Assembly (NCBI GenBank): GCA_965234335.1
Contig: OZ248437.1
Span: 3,201-67,200, forward strand
DNA: 64,000 bases
Direction of reading: 5' to 3'
Source: Leadbetterella lacustris
GTDB lineage: Bacteria > Bacteroidota > Bacteroidia > Cytophagales > Spirosomataceae
Within the stretch, counting starts at the first letter, position 1, and each line of letters starts with the position of its first letter. Under the pieces are notes generated by a model, which ran no database searches, was not told the origin of the DNA, and saw only the letters and a program-made list of their open reading frames with translations. Positions 7,095 through 15,499 of the stretch are shown here, one piece after another. The position numbers were made by a program, and so were the translations under genes.

Positions 7095-8885
7095 GTGAAA
7101 AATATTCGTAACTTTTGTATTATAGCCCATATTGATCACGGAAAAAGCACCCTTGCTGACCGGTTGTTGGAATTTACTGGCACCGTGACAGCTCGAGAAA
7201 TGCAAGCTCAGTTGTTGGACGATATGGATCTTGAAAGAGAGCGTGGTATCACCATCAAGAGTCACGCCATTCAGATGGACTACGTTTTCAGGGGAGAAAA
7301 ATACACACTCAACCTCATAGATACTCCTGGTCACGTTGACTTTAGCTATGAAGTTTCACGCTCCATAGCCGCATGCGAAGGTGCACTTTTGATTGTAGAT
7401 GCAGCCCAAGGTATTGAAGCCCAAACAATTTCCAACCTTTTCTTGGCTTTAGAGCATAATTTGGAGATTATTCCGGTAATCAATAAAATTGATTTACCTG
7501 GAGCGATGATAGAGGAAGTTAAAGACCAAATCGTTGACCTTATAGGTATTGATCCAGACGGAATTGTATTGGCTAGTGCCAAAGAGGGTATCGGTATAGA
7601 TGATATACTTACGGCCATTATTGACAGAGTTCCAGCTCCAGTGGGTGATCCCAAAGCCGAACTTCAAGGCCTGATTTTCGATTCCGTTTTTAATTCATAC
7701 AGAGGTATTGAAGTTATTTTTAGAGTAAAAAATGGTACTATCCGTAAAGGAGACAAAGTTAAATTTGTTGCTACTGGAAAAGAATATATTGCTGACGAAA
7801 TTGGTAGTTTGAAACTTAAAAAACAACCCAAAGATGTGGTTGAATGCGGAGATGTAGGATACCTTATTTCTGGTATAAAAGTAGCAAAAGAAGTAAAGGT
7901 AGGTGATACCATAACGCATGTGGACCGACCTTCAACCGAAGAAATCCAAGGATTTGAAGAGGTGAAGCCAATGGTTTTTGCTGGTATTTATCCAGTAGAT
8001 ACTACTGATTTTGAGGAACTTAGAGAGTCAATGGAGAAGCTTCAGCTTAATGATGCCTCTCTCATTTGGGAGCCAGAAACTTCAGCTGCACTTGGATTTG
8101 GTTTTAGATGTGGTTTCTTAGGAATGCTACACATGGAAATCGTGCAGGAGCGTCTTGAACGAGAATTCGACATGACGGTAATCACAACCGTTCCTTCTGT
8201 AAGGTTTACAGTGAAAACCAGAAAAGGTGAGGTACTTCAGGTGTCTGCTCCATCAGAAATGCCTGACCCTAACTTGGTGGTTTCGATAGAGGAGCCATAT
8301 ATCAAGGCTCAAATTATTACGGCAGCTGATTATGTTGGCCCCATAATGAAACTCTGTATGGATAAACGTGGGGAGGTTAAAAATCAGGTTTACTTGACTG
8401 CTACAAGGGTAGAATTGACCTTTGATATGCCGCTTTCGGAGGTTGTATTTGACTTTTTTGATAGATTAAAAACAATTTCTAGAGGATACGCTTCTTTAGA
8501 TTATTCGCTAATAGGTTACAGAGAATCTGCCTTGGTGAAACTGGATGTTCTTTTGAACGGTGACCCAGTGGATGCACTTTCGGCTATTGTTCACAGAGAC
8601 AAGGCTTACGATTGGGGTAAAAAATTGTGTGAAAAACTCAAAGAACTTTTGCCTCGTCAACAATTTGAAATTGCTATTCAAGCGGCGATAGGAGCAAAAA
8701 TTATAGCCAGAGAAACCGTAAAGGCCATGAGAAAAGACGTTACTGCCAAATGTTATGGTGGTGACATCAGTAGAAAGCGTAAATTATTAGAAAAGCAGAA
8801 AAAAGGTAAGAAAAGAATGCGTCAAATTGGTTCTGTAGAAGTTCCGCAAGAAGCATTTATGGCTGTTTTGAAAATCAATCAATAG
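7095..8885 (+). CDS. lepA: Elongation factor 4 (LepA), ribosomal back-translocase
   Basis: 596 residues, the usual LepA length, starting at GTG (VKNIRNFCIIAHIDHGKSTL). The G domain has P-loop AHIDHGKST, switch II DTPGHVDFSYE, NKIDLPGA (G4) and a SAKEG G5. It is followed by the domain II barrel, the EF-G-like domains III and V, and the LepA-specific C-terminal domain with the basic end GDISRKRKLLEKQKKGKKRM. LepA is a ribosome-associated GTPase implicated in 30S biogenesis and elongation under stress. It stands alone with its own promoter. The GTG is chosen because the P-loop is then at the family's normal distance from the N-terminus. Confidence 0.97.
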   Translation: MKNIRNFCIIAHIDHGKSTLADRLLEFTGTVTAREMQAQLLDDMDLERERGITIKSHAIQMDYVFRGEKYTLNLIDTPGHVDFSYEVSRSIAACEGALLIVDAAQGIEAQTISNLFLALEHNLEIIPVINKIDLPGAMIEEVKDQIVDLIGIDPDGIVLASAKEGIGIDDILTAIIDRVPAPVGDPKAELQGLIFDSVFNSYRGIEVIFRVKNGTIRKGDKVKFVATGKEYIADEIGSLKLKKQPKDVVECGDVGYLISGIKVAKEVKVGDTITHVDRPSTEEIQGFEEVKPMVFAGIYPVDTTDFEELRESMEKLQLNDASLIWEPETSAALGFGFRCGFLGMLHMEIVQERLEREFDMTVITTVPSVRFTVKTRKGEVLQVSAPSEMPDPNLVVSIEEPYIKAQIITAADYVGPIMKLCMDKRGEVKNQVYLTATRVELTFDMPLSEVVFDFFDRLKTISRGYASLDYSLIGYRESALVKLDVLLNGDPVDALSAIVHRDKAYDWGKKLCEKLKELLPRQQFEIAIQAAIGAKIIARETVKAMRKDVTAKCYGGDISRKRKLLEKQKKGKKRMRQIGSVEVPQEAFMAVLKINQ

Positions 8886-9086
8886 TATAAGAATTGGCGG
8901 TGATTTGATTCCGAGCAGCAATTTTAAGCCGGTTAATTCTATGGAATATTGTTCGGAAGTTTTTTCGAGCATTATTTCAGAATAAAATAGGATAGAATAT
9001 TACAATATAAAAAAGATTTTAGGGAACTTTGAGTCGAAAATCAATTTTAGCCTAAAGCATTTAATTCTAAGCAAAAAATAAAAGAT

Positions 9087-10727
9087 ATGGCAGAAGTTAT
9101 TAGAATGCCCAAAATGAGTGATACCATGGAAGAAGGCGTTATAGCCTCATGGAATGTCAAAGTGGGTGATGTCGTAAAATCAGGTGATATTTTGGCTGAA
9201 GTAGAAACTGACAAAGCCACCATGGATATGGAGTCATACTATGATGGTACGATATTGTACATTGGAGTTGAAAAGGGACAGGCCGTGCCTATTGACGCTG
9301 TTATAGCTGTTATAGGTGCTCCAGGAGAAGAATATCAAGCACTTTTAAGTGGAGGTTCGGCTCCAGCTACGGCCACTGCGACAGCAGAAGTTGCACCAGT
9401 GGTTGAAGCACCCGCTAATGTTGCGGTTGCAGGTATTGATACATCTAGCATAAAAGCAACCGTCGTGCAAATGCCACTCTTGAGTGACACCATGACTGAA
9501 GGTGTAATACATAAATGGCTGAAAAAAGTGGGGGATTCTATAAAAAGTGGCGATATGTTGGCCGAGATAGAAACCGACAAAGCCACCATGGAAATAGAAG
9601 CTTATGAGGACGGTAAATTATTATACATAGGTATTCAAGAAGGCGAAGCAGCTCTCGTAAATTCTGTAATTGCAGTTATTGGCGAAGAAGGAGCTGATTT
9701 TGAAACTTTAATAAAAGCTCAAAGTGCTCCAAAAGCTACTGTTTCTGCACCAGCACCAGAAGCCCCTAAAGTAGTTACTGCTCCGGCTGTCGCTACTCCA
9801 GCTCCAGCAGTTTTACTTGTTTCAGCACCTATCGTTGAAACTCAAAATTCGGATGGAAGAATTCTTGCTTCTCCTTTGGCGAAAAGTTTGGCAAAAGAAA
9901 AAGGTATCAATATTGGTGACGTAAAAGGTTCAGGCGAAGGCGGTAGAATAGTGAAAGCTGACGTGGATGGATACGTTCCTTCTTCAAAACCTCAGGCTGC
10001 TGCATCAAATGCTACTTCGGTATCTGCCGTTTCGGGTGTGGAAAGCTTTGAGGAAACTGGACTTACACAAATGCGTAAAGCCATAGCCAGAAGTTTGGCG
10101 GATTCACAATCTACAGCTGTTGATTTTTCACTTACTATGGAAATCAACATGGACAAGTCGATTGAAGCACGTGGAATCATGAACGAGTCATCACCGGTGA
10201 AGATTTCTTTCAACGACATGGTATTGAAAGCATGTGGCGTTGCCTTAAAAAAACATCCAAACGTGAACTCATCTTGGAGAGGAGATAGCATTCGTAGAAA
10301 TAACCACGTACATATTGGTATGGCGGTAGCTATACCAGAAGGTTTGATAGTTCCGGTGATTCGTTTTGCTGATACTTTGCCACTCTCAGTTTTGGCAGCT
10401 ACTACCAAAGATTTGGGCGGTAAAGCCAAAGGAGGTAAACTTCAACCGGCTGATTGGGAAGGCAATACGTTTACAGTGAGTAATTTGGGTATGTTTGGTA
10501 TAGAGCAATTTACCTCTATTATCAACAATCCTAAAAATGAGTCGTGTATTCTTTCAGTAGGAGGAATAAAAGAAACGGTCGCTGTGAAAAACGGACTGTT
10601 TTATGCTACGAATGTAATGAAGGTAACTTTGACATGTGACCACAGGGTGGTAGATGGAGCTACAGGAGCGGCATTTTTAGTTACACTCAAAGAGCTTTTG
10701 GAGCAACCTTATAAACTTTTGGTTTAA
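9087..10727 (+). CDS. pdhC: Pyruvate dehydrogenase complex E2, dihydrolipoamide acetyltransferase
   Basis: 546 residues in the classic order: two lipoyl domains with lipoylated lysines at about K43 (ETDKATMDME) and K165 (ETDKATMEIE), each followed by an Ala/Pro-rich flexible linker; a peripheral subunit-binding domain near residues 260-298 (ILASPLAKSLAKEKGINIG); and the catalytic acyltransferase domain ending in the DHRVVDGATGA active-site motif. E2 transfers the acetyl group from lipoate to CoA and forms the core of the cytoplasmic complex. The double lipoyl arrangement and the DKATME motif fit pyruvate dehydrogenase rather than 2-oxoglutarate dehydrogenase. E1 and E3 genes are not adjacent. 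A terminator at 10747-10783 follows. Confidence 0.93.
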   Translation: MAEVIRMPKMSDTMEEGVIASWNVKVGDVVKSGDILAEVETDKATMDMESYYDGTILYIGVEKGQAVPIDAVIAVIGAPGEEYQALLSGGSAPATATATAEVAPVVEAPANVAVAGIDTSSIKATVVQMPLLSDTMTEGVIHKWLKKVGDSIKSGDMLAEIETDKATMEIEAYEDGKLLYIGIQEGEAALVNSVIAVIGEEGADFETLIKAQSAPKATVSAPAPEAPKVVTAPAVATPAPAVLLVSAPIVETQNSDGRILASPLAKSLAKEKGINIGDVKGSGEGGRIVKADVDGYVPSSKPQAAASNATSVSAVSGVESFEETGLTQMRKAIARSLADSQSTAVDFSLTMEINMDKSIEARGIMNESSPVKISFNDMVLKACGVALKKHPNVNSSWRGDSIRRNNHVHIGMAVAIPEGLIVPVIRFADTLPLSVLAATTKDLGGKAKGGKLQPADWEGNTFTVSNLGMFGIEQFTSIINNPKNESCILSVGGIKETVAVKNGLFYATNVMKVTLTCDHRVVDGATGAAFLVTLKELLEQPYKLLV

Positions 10728-10746
10728 TACAAAACGAAATGAATTG

Positions 10747-10783
10747 AATCCCTTCGTATATATTTCGAAGGGATTTGTTTTTT
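10747..10783 (+). terminator. Rho-independent terminator after pdhC
   Basis: AATCCCTTCG (10747-10756) pairs perfectly with CGAAGGGATT (10766-10775) around a 9-nt loop, followed by TGTTTTTT. It separates pdhC from hslV, whose start is 8 bp beyond the T-run, so hslV must use a promoter inside this gap or rely on readthrough. Confidence 0.75.
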
Positions 10784-10790
10784 ATAAACA

Positions 10791-11327
10791 ATGGATAAAA
10801 TCAAATCGACAACCGTCCTAGGCGTTCTGCACAATGGCAAAATTGCCTTGGGGGCAGATGGGCAAGCTACCATGGGCAATACTGTGGCCAAGTCTAATGT
10901 AAAGAAAATCAGAAGACTGGCTGGTGGTAAAATATTGGCTGGTTTTGCAGGCTCCACGGCCGATGCTTTTACGCTAATTGAGAAATTTGAGGAGAAAATA
11001 AACAGCTACGGGGGCAACATGAAGCGTGCCGCCATAGAATTGGCCAAAGATTGGAGAACAGACCGCTACCTACGTAGATTAGAAGCGATGATGATTGTAG
11101 CCAATGCCGAAGAGATGCTGATTATATCTGGCACTGGTGATGTATTAGAGCCAGATAATAATGTGGCGGCTATTGGTTCAGGAAGTATGTACGCACAGTC
11201 TGCGGCGTTGGCATTAAAAAAGCATGCGGCACATTTAACGGCCGAGGAAATGGTGAAGGAAGGTCTAACTATTGCGGCAGATATTTGTATTTATACCAAC
11301 CACAATTTGGTCATTGAAACGATATAA
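10791..11327 (+). CDS. hslV: ATP-dependent protease subunit HslV (ClpQ)
   Basis: 178 residues. After removal of a short N-terminal peptide the mature protein begins at the Thr of KSTTVLGV, the N-terminal nucleophile of proteasome-type proteases. Other family landmarks: GKIALGADGQATMGNT, the Lys of NVKKIRRL, GFAGSTADAFTL, and YLRRLEAMM. HslV forms a double hexamer capped by the HslU unfoldase; hslU is not adjacent here and must be elsewhere. No promoter is evident between the terminator and the ATG. Assignment is secure. Confidence 0.95.
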   Translation: MDKIKSTTVLGVLHNGKIALGADGQATMGNTVAKSNVKKIRRLAGGKILAGFAGSTADAFTLIEKFEEKINSYGGNMKRAAIELAKDWRTDRYLRRLEAMMIVANAEEMLIISGTGDVLEPDNNVAAIGSGSMYAQSAALALKKHAAHLTAEEMVKEGLTIAADICIYTNHNLVIETI

Positions 11328-11363
11328 ATTTTAGCAAAATATTTTCTTTTGCTTTTTTAATAA

Positions 11364-11371
11364 TATATTTG
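11364..11371 (+). promoter_or_regulatory. -7 promoter box of the XRE regulator
   Basis: TATATTTG matches TAnnTTTG exactly, 19 bp before the ATG at 11390, implying a leader of about 10-12 nt. Confidence 0.5.
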
Positions 11372-11389
11372 ATTTATTATTCTTTTTAA

Positions 11390-12253
11390 ATGCCTTTAGT
11401 TAACGAAAATATCAAAGTACTACGCAAGCGAATGGGAATGACCCAAGAGAAATTTGCCGAAGTTTTGGGTATAAAACGTTCATTAATTGGAGCTTATGAA
11501 GAGAATAGGGCAGTGCCGCCAGCTGAAAACTTGAATAAAATTTCAAGAGTTTTTGGAATAACCCTCGATCAGCTCATCAATTATTCCTACGAAAGAGAGT
11601 TTAATAAAAGGTCGGATGCTTCTTCTTTTGGCTCTGATATAAAAGCAGAAGTGCCATTTCCGATAGAAAAACGCACGGTATTCCAGCATTCAAATAAGGA
11701 GATTTCGAATGTTCAGCCTTCACTTTTCGAGCCAGTTAGGTCTAATACTTCTTTACCAGTAAAGCCGAAAGGGATAAAATATATAAATGCCAATCTTTTT
11801 GAGAAATACTTGAACGAAGAAAATTTTGAGCAATTCGCGGAGAATTTGCCTTCTATCAGTTTGCCGTTTTTTACACAAGAAAACCTGAGGGCTTTTGATT
11901 CTCCCGTTGATTTTCCTTTACAAAATTGTATTCTGATAGCTGAAAAAGTATCGGATTTTAATCAAATAACCGAGGGCGAAAATCACTTGATAATTAGTAG
12001 ATTACATGGGTTTAAGTACAGAAGAGTATACAATCAGATTCATATAAAAGGTGTTTTGTTGACGAGTGCTGACAAAGCCAATATCCAAAGCCAAGAAGTA
12101 AAAGTTTCCGAAATTAAAGAAATTTGGAAGCCAATAAGTTATATTAGTAAGGCTATGCCGCTGCCAGATATTTCACTAGAAAATATTCAAAATAAGGTAG
12201 AAGGCCTCAAAACCGAACTTGATTTTATTCTTAGTTTTCGAGCCAAGAAGTAA
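11390..12253 (+). CDS. XRE-family regulator with a degenerate LexA/S24-like C-terminal domain
   Basis: 287 residues. Residues 5-65 form a Cro/C1-type helix-turn-helix (RKRMGMTQEKFAEVLGIKRS, then GAYEENRAVPPAENLNKI). A polar linker follows, and the C-terminal half resembles the beta-rich S24 domain of LexA/CI repressors: FDSPVDFPLQNCILIAE, then GENHLIISRLHGFKYRRVYN and GVLLTSADKA. Where S24 peptidases carry the catalytic Lys (usually VKRV) this protein has YRRV, so self-cleavage is unlikely. The promoter box at 11364-11371 is close. Its last 23 bases overlap the convergent gene at 12231. Targets are unknown; nothing nearby looks like phage. Confidence 0.8.
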   Translation: MPLVNENIKVLRKRMGMTQEKFAEVLGIKRSLIGAYEENRAVPPAENLNKISRVFGITLDQLINYSYEREFNKRSDASSFGSDIKAEVPFPIEKRTVFQHSNKEISNVQPSLFEPVRSNTSLPVKPKGIKYINANLFEKYLNEENFEQFAENLPSISLPFFTQENLRAFDSPVDFPLQNCILIAEKVSDFNQITEGENHLIISRLHGFKYRRVYNQIHIKGVLLTSADKANIQSQEVKVSEIKEIWKPISYISKAMPLPDISLENIQNKVEGLKTELDFILSFRAKK

Positions 12254-12938
12254 TTTTCGAAGGTTTAGTAAGGTAGGATTTCCCCAATTCAAACCAATAT
12301 TCATCACCAAAATTCAGAAACAAACCTGTCTTTTTAGGAAGCTTTTCAGTTGCTTTTTCAAAATCAAACTCCGCCGAATAAAAGTCTTTCAGCAAAGGTT
12401 TTAATTTATGCCAAGGCAATTGACTTTGTTTTTCAGAGCTTTCTATGGTTAACATTTTTTGTTCAAAATTCCCTTTGATTTTGTATTCTTTTTGAGCCTC
12501 ATTGTCAGACCTTATTACAGTGATTTGTAGTGGATTTTCTAGTTTATTTTGCTCAATAACAGCTTGTTGTAATTCTTCTATAAGCTCTTTCCAATGTTTG
12601 CTATTCTTAGGATAATAGTTCTCGGAGCCTATTTCTATATCCCAGAATTCTTGGTCATCCTCCAACTCCTGTGGATATGTTTTTTCGGTTTTTAGTACCA
12701 AGCTTTCCAATTGTTCTTTCCAAACTATGGGCAGTTTACCCGAAAGGGTAAGGTTATCTTCGATCGAAAAACCTTCCTCCAAGATTTCATCCTCGGTTAG
12801 TTGATCTCTGTCAAGGTATTCAAGATCAAATTTATATTCCAAACCCTTTTGATCGAATGAAAAATAACCCTCAATAGCATAAGCATAAGGTGCAGGTATC
12901 AGTGCCGAGGTCTGGAATCTAAGAATTAAGGATTTCAT
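12231..12938 (-). CDS. Uncharacterised protein overlapping menE
   Basis: About 235 residues starting MKSLILRFQTSALIPAPYAY. I do not recognise the family. The protein is acidic, with alternating charged and hydrophobic segments, no signal peptide and no membrane segment. The frame reaches 21 bases further upstream, but the ATG at 12938 is preferred because it gives the shorter (20 bp) overlap with the end of menE and a compact N-terminus. The overlap implies translational coupling to menE, so it may be expressed with menaquinone genes, but nothing in the sequence says it is part of that pathway. Confidence 0.7.
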   Translation of the reverse strand: MKSLILRFQTSALIPAPYAYAIEGYFSFDQKGLEYKFDLEYLDRDQLTEDEILEEGFSIEDNLTLSGKLPIVWKEQLESLVLKTEKTYPQELEDDQEFWDIEIGSENYYPKNSKHWKELIEELQQAVIEQNKLENPLQITVIRSDNEAQKEYKIKGNFEQKMLTIESSEKQSQLPWHKLKPLLKDFYSAEFDFEKATEKLPKKTGLFLNFGDEYWFELGKSYLTKPSKITSWLEN

Positions 12939-13974
12939 CAATGGTTTTACGTTTGTCAACTTTTGAAGAGGAGGTTTCCGAGAATTGCTCTACAAAATAA
13001 ATTTCTTTTGGAACCTCAAATTTACTCAATATAGTCGACAATTGCTCTTTAGAAATTGGCTTTTCTTTGGATTCAACAATCAGGATCAATTTTTGACCTA
13101 GTTTCTCATCTGGTATTCCATAACAAAAATACCTACTTTCTATCTTGAAATTTTCCTCAATTTTCCTCTCAATTTCTTCAAGTTGAATCTTTACGCCACC
13201 GCTATTGATAACATTGTCGAATCTCCCAATGAGTTTAAATGTCTCATCATCAATAATTTCTACGATGTCGTTCGTGCTAATCCATTCAAAGTTTGTTGTC
13301 GGCGATTTTATCATTAAACAGCCCAAATCGTTCAGTTTTGTTTCAACGCTTTCCAGGGTTTTGAAGGTGTCTTCTTCAAGAAGGATGTTTTTAATGGCGA
13401 TGTGGGTGATGGTTTCGGTCATGCCGTAGGTTTCATAAACAGGCAAGTACAGTTCGGCTATTTTGGCTTTTAGTTCGGCATTCATGGCGGCTCCACCTAC
13501 CAAAATCGTTTTTGCAGTTTTTAGAATTTGGACGTATTTCTCATTTTCTAAAAGTTTTTGCAGTTGTAAAGGCACAAATGCGAATACATTTTGGCCTCTG
13601 TTATCGAAGAATAGATAATCTAAGTTTCCGAGTTTTTCAAAAGGATTAGAGCTTGGTTCTACTAGCATCAGCTCGCCTTTAAGACATTGCGAACGCAGGA
13701 GCATCATGAGACCCGCAATATTTTCGATATTTAGGCAGCAAAAAAACAGGTGACCGTCATACAAATCAAATGTCTTTTTGGTCATTTCTATGGAGGCCTC
13801 TATTAATCCCCTTCGTAGCTTTATGGTTTTTGGAATTCCAGTAGAACCGCTTGTTTTTATTTCAAATTCAGTCTTGCCGAAATTCCAATCGTCCAATATC
13901 TGCATGGCTTTTTTGTAATACAAATTGCCACTTTCAGTATTTATTAGCTCACCTTCTTTCGAGAAATATAGCAT
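12919..13974 (-). CDS. menE: o-Succinylbenzoate-CoA ligase, AMP-binding family
   Basis: 351 residues, shorter than most acyl-CoA synthetases but normal for the compact MenE-like proteins of Bacteroidota. The phosphate-binding motif is FEIKTSGSTGIPKTIKL, the adenine/substrate motif is YETYGMTETITH, and the A8 hinge is INSGGVKIQLEEIE; the C-terminal SSSKVDKRK holds the catalytic Lys. MenE activates o-succinylbenzoate with ATP and CoA in cytoplasmic menaquinone synthesis. Other men genes are not in the window, so the call rests on the family resemblance; a different aryl-CoA ligase is possible. It starts 3 bp downstream of the Rieske gene's stop region on the same strand. Confidence 0.8.
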   Translation of the reverse strand: MLYFSKEGELINTESGNLYYKKAMQILDDWNFGKTEFEIKTSGSTGIPKTIKLRRGLIEASIEMTKKTFDLYDGHLFFCCLNIENIAGLMMLLRSQCLKGELMLVEPSSNPFEKLGNLDYLFFDNRGQNVFAFVPLQLQKLLENEKYVQILKTAKTILVGGAAMNAELKAKIAELYLPVYETYGMTETITHIAIKNILLEEDTFKTLESVETKLNDLGCLMIKSPTTNFEWISTNDIVEIIDDETFKLIGRFDNVINSGGVKIQLEEIERKIEENFKIESRYFCYGIPDEKLGQKLILIVESKEKPISKEQLSTILSKFEVPKEIYFVEQFSETSSSKVDKRKTIDEILNS

Positions 13975-13977
13975 ATT

Positions 13978-14436
13978 TTATTCAAATACACGTATTGTGT
14001 TGGTATTAGCAGAAAAAGTTACATTGTATTTTTTCAATGGAGAAGTCGCTGGGTCTTTTGTCACCGCACCGGTGGCACTAAATGTCGATTGGTGAGATGG
14101 ACATAAAAAATCATTAGAACTAGCTCTGTAATTAATGGTTGCTCCTTGGTGGGTACATGCCGACGAAACAGCTATCCACTGATCTGCCAAAGTTCGGGCA
14201 ATGATTACTTTTTTGTCCGAAACCACTAAAAAACCCCCTTTTGTTTGTAAAGCGGTATTTCCAGATGCTGAAATAACAATTGAAAAATCTAATTTATCAG
14301 TATTGTTTGTTGGATTCGGGTCAGGAATTTCGGCTTCTGAACAACTTTGAAGGCAGTTCATTAGCATAATAGCACCAAATCCCACTCCTACTTGCTTGAG
14401 GAAATCTTTTCTGTCGATAGTCGAGTTTTCATTCAT
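13978..14436 (-). CDS. Rieske [2Fe-2S] lipoprotein
   Basis: 152 residues. The N-terminus has a signal region ending in the lipobox-like NCLQSC, so a membrane-anchored lipoprotein is likely. The two Rieske cluster motifs are intact: CTHQG (Cys and His) and CPSHQS (Cys and His), about 20 residues apart, in a domain covering residues 50-150. Rieske centres transfer single electrons; this small stand-alone form is common in Bacteroidota and is not part of a bc1 complex gene cluster here. It is the first gene of a minus-strand group continuing into menE and the 12231 gene, with menE 3 bp away, which suggests a link to quinone chemistry, though this is only inference. Confidence 0.85.
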   Translation of the reverse strand: MNENSTIDRKDFLKQVGVGFGAIMLMNCLQSCSEAEIPDPNPTNNTDKLDFSIVISASGNTALQTKGGFLVVSDKKVIIARTLADQWIAVSSACTHQGATINYRASSNDFLCPSHQSTFSATGAVTKDPATSPLKKYNVTFSANTNTIRVFE

Positions 14437-14612
14437 TACTTTATATGATTTTTAAATTTTGTAAAGATAAAATATAGCATACGAAAAATTATGATTTAAG
14501 GTTGAAATATTCTTTTAGAAACTTTGTTTTTAACCTTCATCAAAGATTCCCTAATTTTACATTAGGTAAACATTTCTATTTCAAAACTGTTTAACCAATA
14601 AAAAAAATAATT

Positions 14613-15062
14613 GTGAGCGACGCTTTAGATAAAAAAAATGTTTCAAGAAATCCTGGCTTGATTGGCTACGCACATACTGCTGGCAGTGCAGTTATTAGGC
14701 CTGAGGATATGGGCAAAGTAAAGGGAAAAGCCCAAATGGCCATGCGTCAGCAGACGCAAGATTCTTTGCACAAAATTTACAGACAAATAGAACTTTTAGG
14801 CAAACAAGCTCAGGAAATCAATAATAGAATAGAGATTTCTGAGCGTATATACGATGCCCAAATGAGCTTTGAACCCATCATTAATCATACCTACTATTTA
14901 TACGAGAGGCCTGATGGTGGTGACGTGCTTTCTATGGTTGGGCAGAATGAGTGGGGTCGGAAGTTTCCATTTACGAGGTTTTTGGCCAAGGTTTACTTAT
15001 TGGCCGATCACACTTGGAAAGTGGAATTTATGAATGAAGAAGAAATTGATGTGGAATTATAG
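14613..15062 (+). CDS. DUF2452 family protein
   Basis: 149 residues starting at GTG (VSDALDKKNVSRNPGLIGYA). The pattern NPGLIGYAHTAGSAVIRPEDMGKVKGKA, a long polar helix (QDSLHKIYRQIELLGKQAQE), and the C-terminal FEPIINHTYYLYERPDGGDVLSMVGQNEWG are hallmarks of DUF2452, a family of cytoplasmic proteins of unknown role in Bacteroidota. No signal peptide or membrane segment. It is divergent from the Rieske gene and followed closely by the EVE-domain gene. Confidence 0.85.
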   Translation: MSDALDKKNVSRNPGLIGYAHTAGSAVIRPEDMGKVKGKAQMAMRQQTQDSLHKIYRQIELLGKQAQEINNRIEISERIYDAQMSFEPIINHTYYLYERPDGGDVLSMVGQNEWGRKFPFTRFLAKVYLLADHTWKVEFMNEEEIDVEL

Positions 15063-15088
15063 TAGTTGAGTTATAACAGGGGGTGTTT

Positions 15089-15499
15089 ATGAATTATTGG
15101 TTGGTAAAATCGGAGCCGGTTAAATTTTCTTGGGACTTCTTCGTTAGTAAGGGTGGAGATATGTGGGACGGAGTCAGAAACTATACGGCAAGGCTACACC
15201 TTGTAGCAATGAAAGAGGGAGACTTGGTGCTATTTTACCATTCAAACGATGGTTTGGAGGTGGTTGGAATAGCCAAAGTTGTCAAAGAACACTATCCGGA
15301 CCCAACCGCTGACGACCCCAGATGGGTGGTGGTGGATTTGGTGCCAGTTGAAAAACTGCCTAAGCCTGTCTCTTTAAAGACAATTAAAACAGATCCGATT
15401 CTTCAGAACATGGCTATGGTGAAACTATCGAGGCTTTCGGTGGTTCCTGTCAAGGTGGAGGAATTTGATAGAATCATTGAATTAGCAAATGAAATTTAA
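15089..15499 (+). CDS. EVE domain-containing protein
   Basis: 136 residues starting MNYWLVKSEPVKFSWDFFV, the usual start of EVE-domain proteins; the frame is open two codons further up to a GTG at 15083, but the ATG at 15089 fits the family. The aromatic cage region (MWDGVRNYTARLHLVAMKEG) and the LVLFYHSNDGLEVVGIAKV segment are conserved. EVE domains are PUA-like folds that bind modified bases in DNA or RNA. It lies 27 bp after DUF2452, and its stop overlaps the following gene by 11 bp, suggesting an operon. Confidence 0.9.
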   Translation: MNYWLVKSEPVKFSWDFFVSKGGDMWDGVRNYTARLHLVAMKEGDLVLFYHSNDGLEVVGIAKVVKEHYPDPTADDPRWVVVDLVPVEKLPKPVSLKTIKTDPILQNMAMVKLSRLSVVPVKVEEFDRIIELANEI

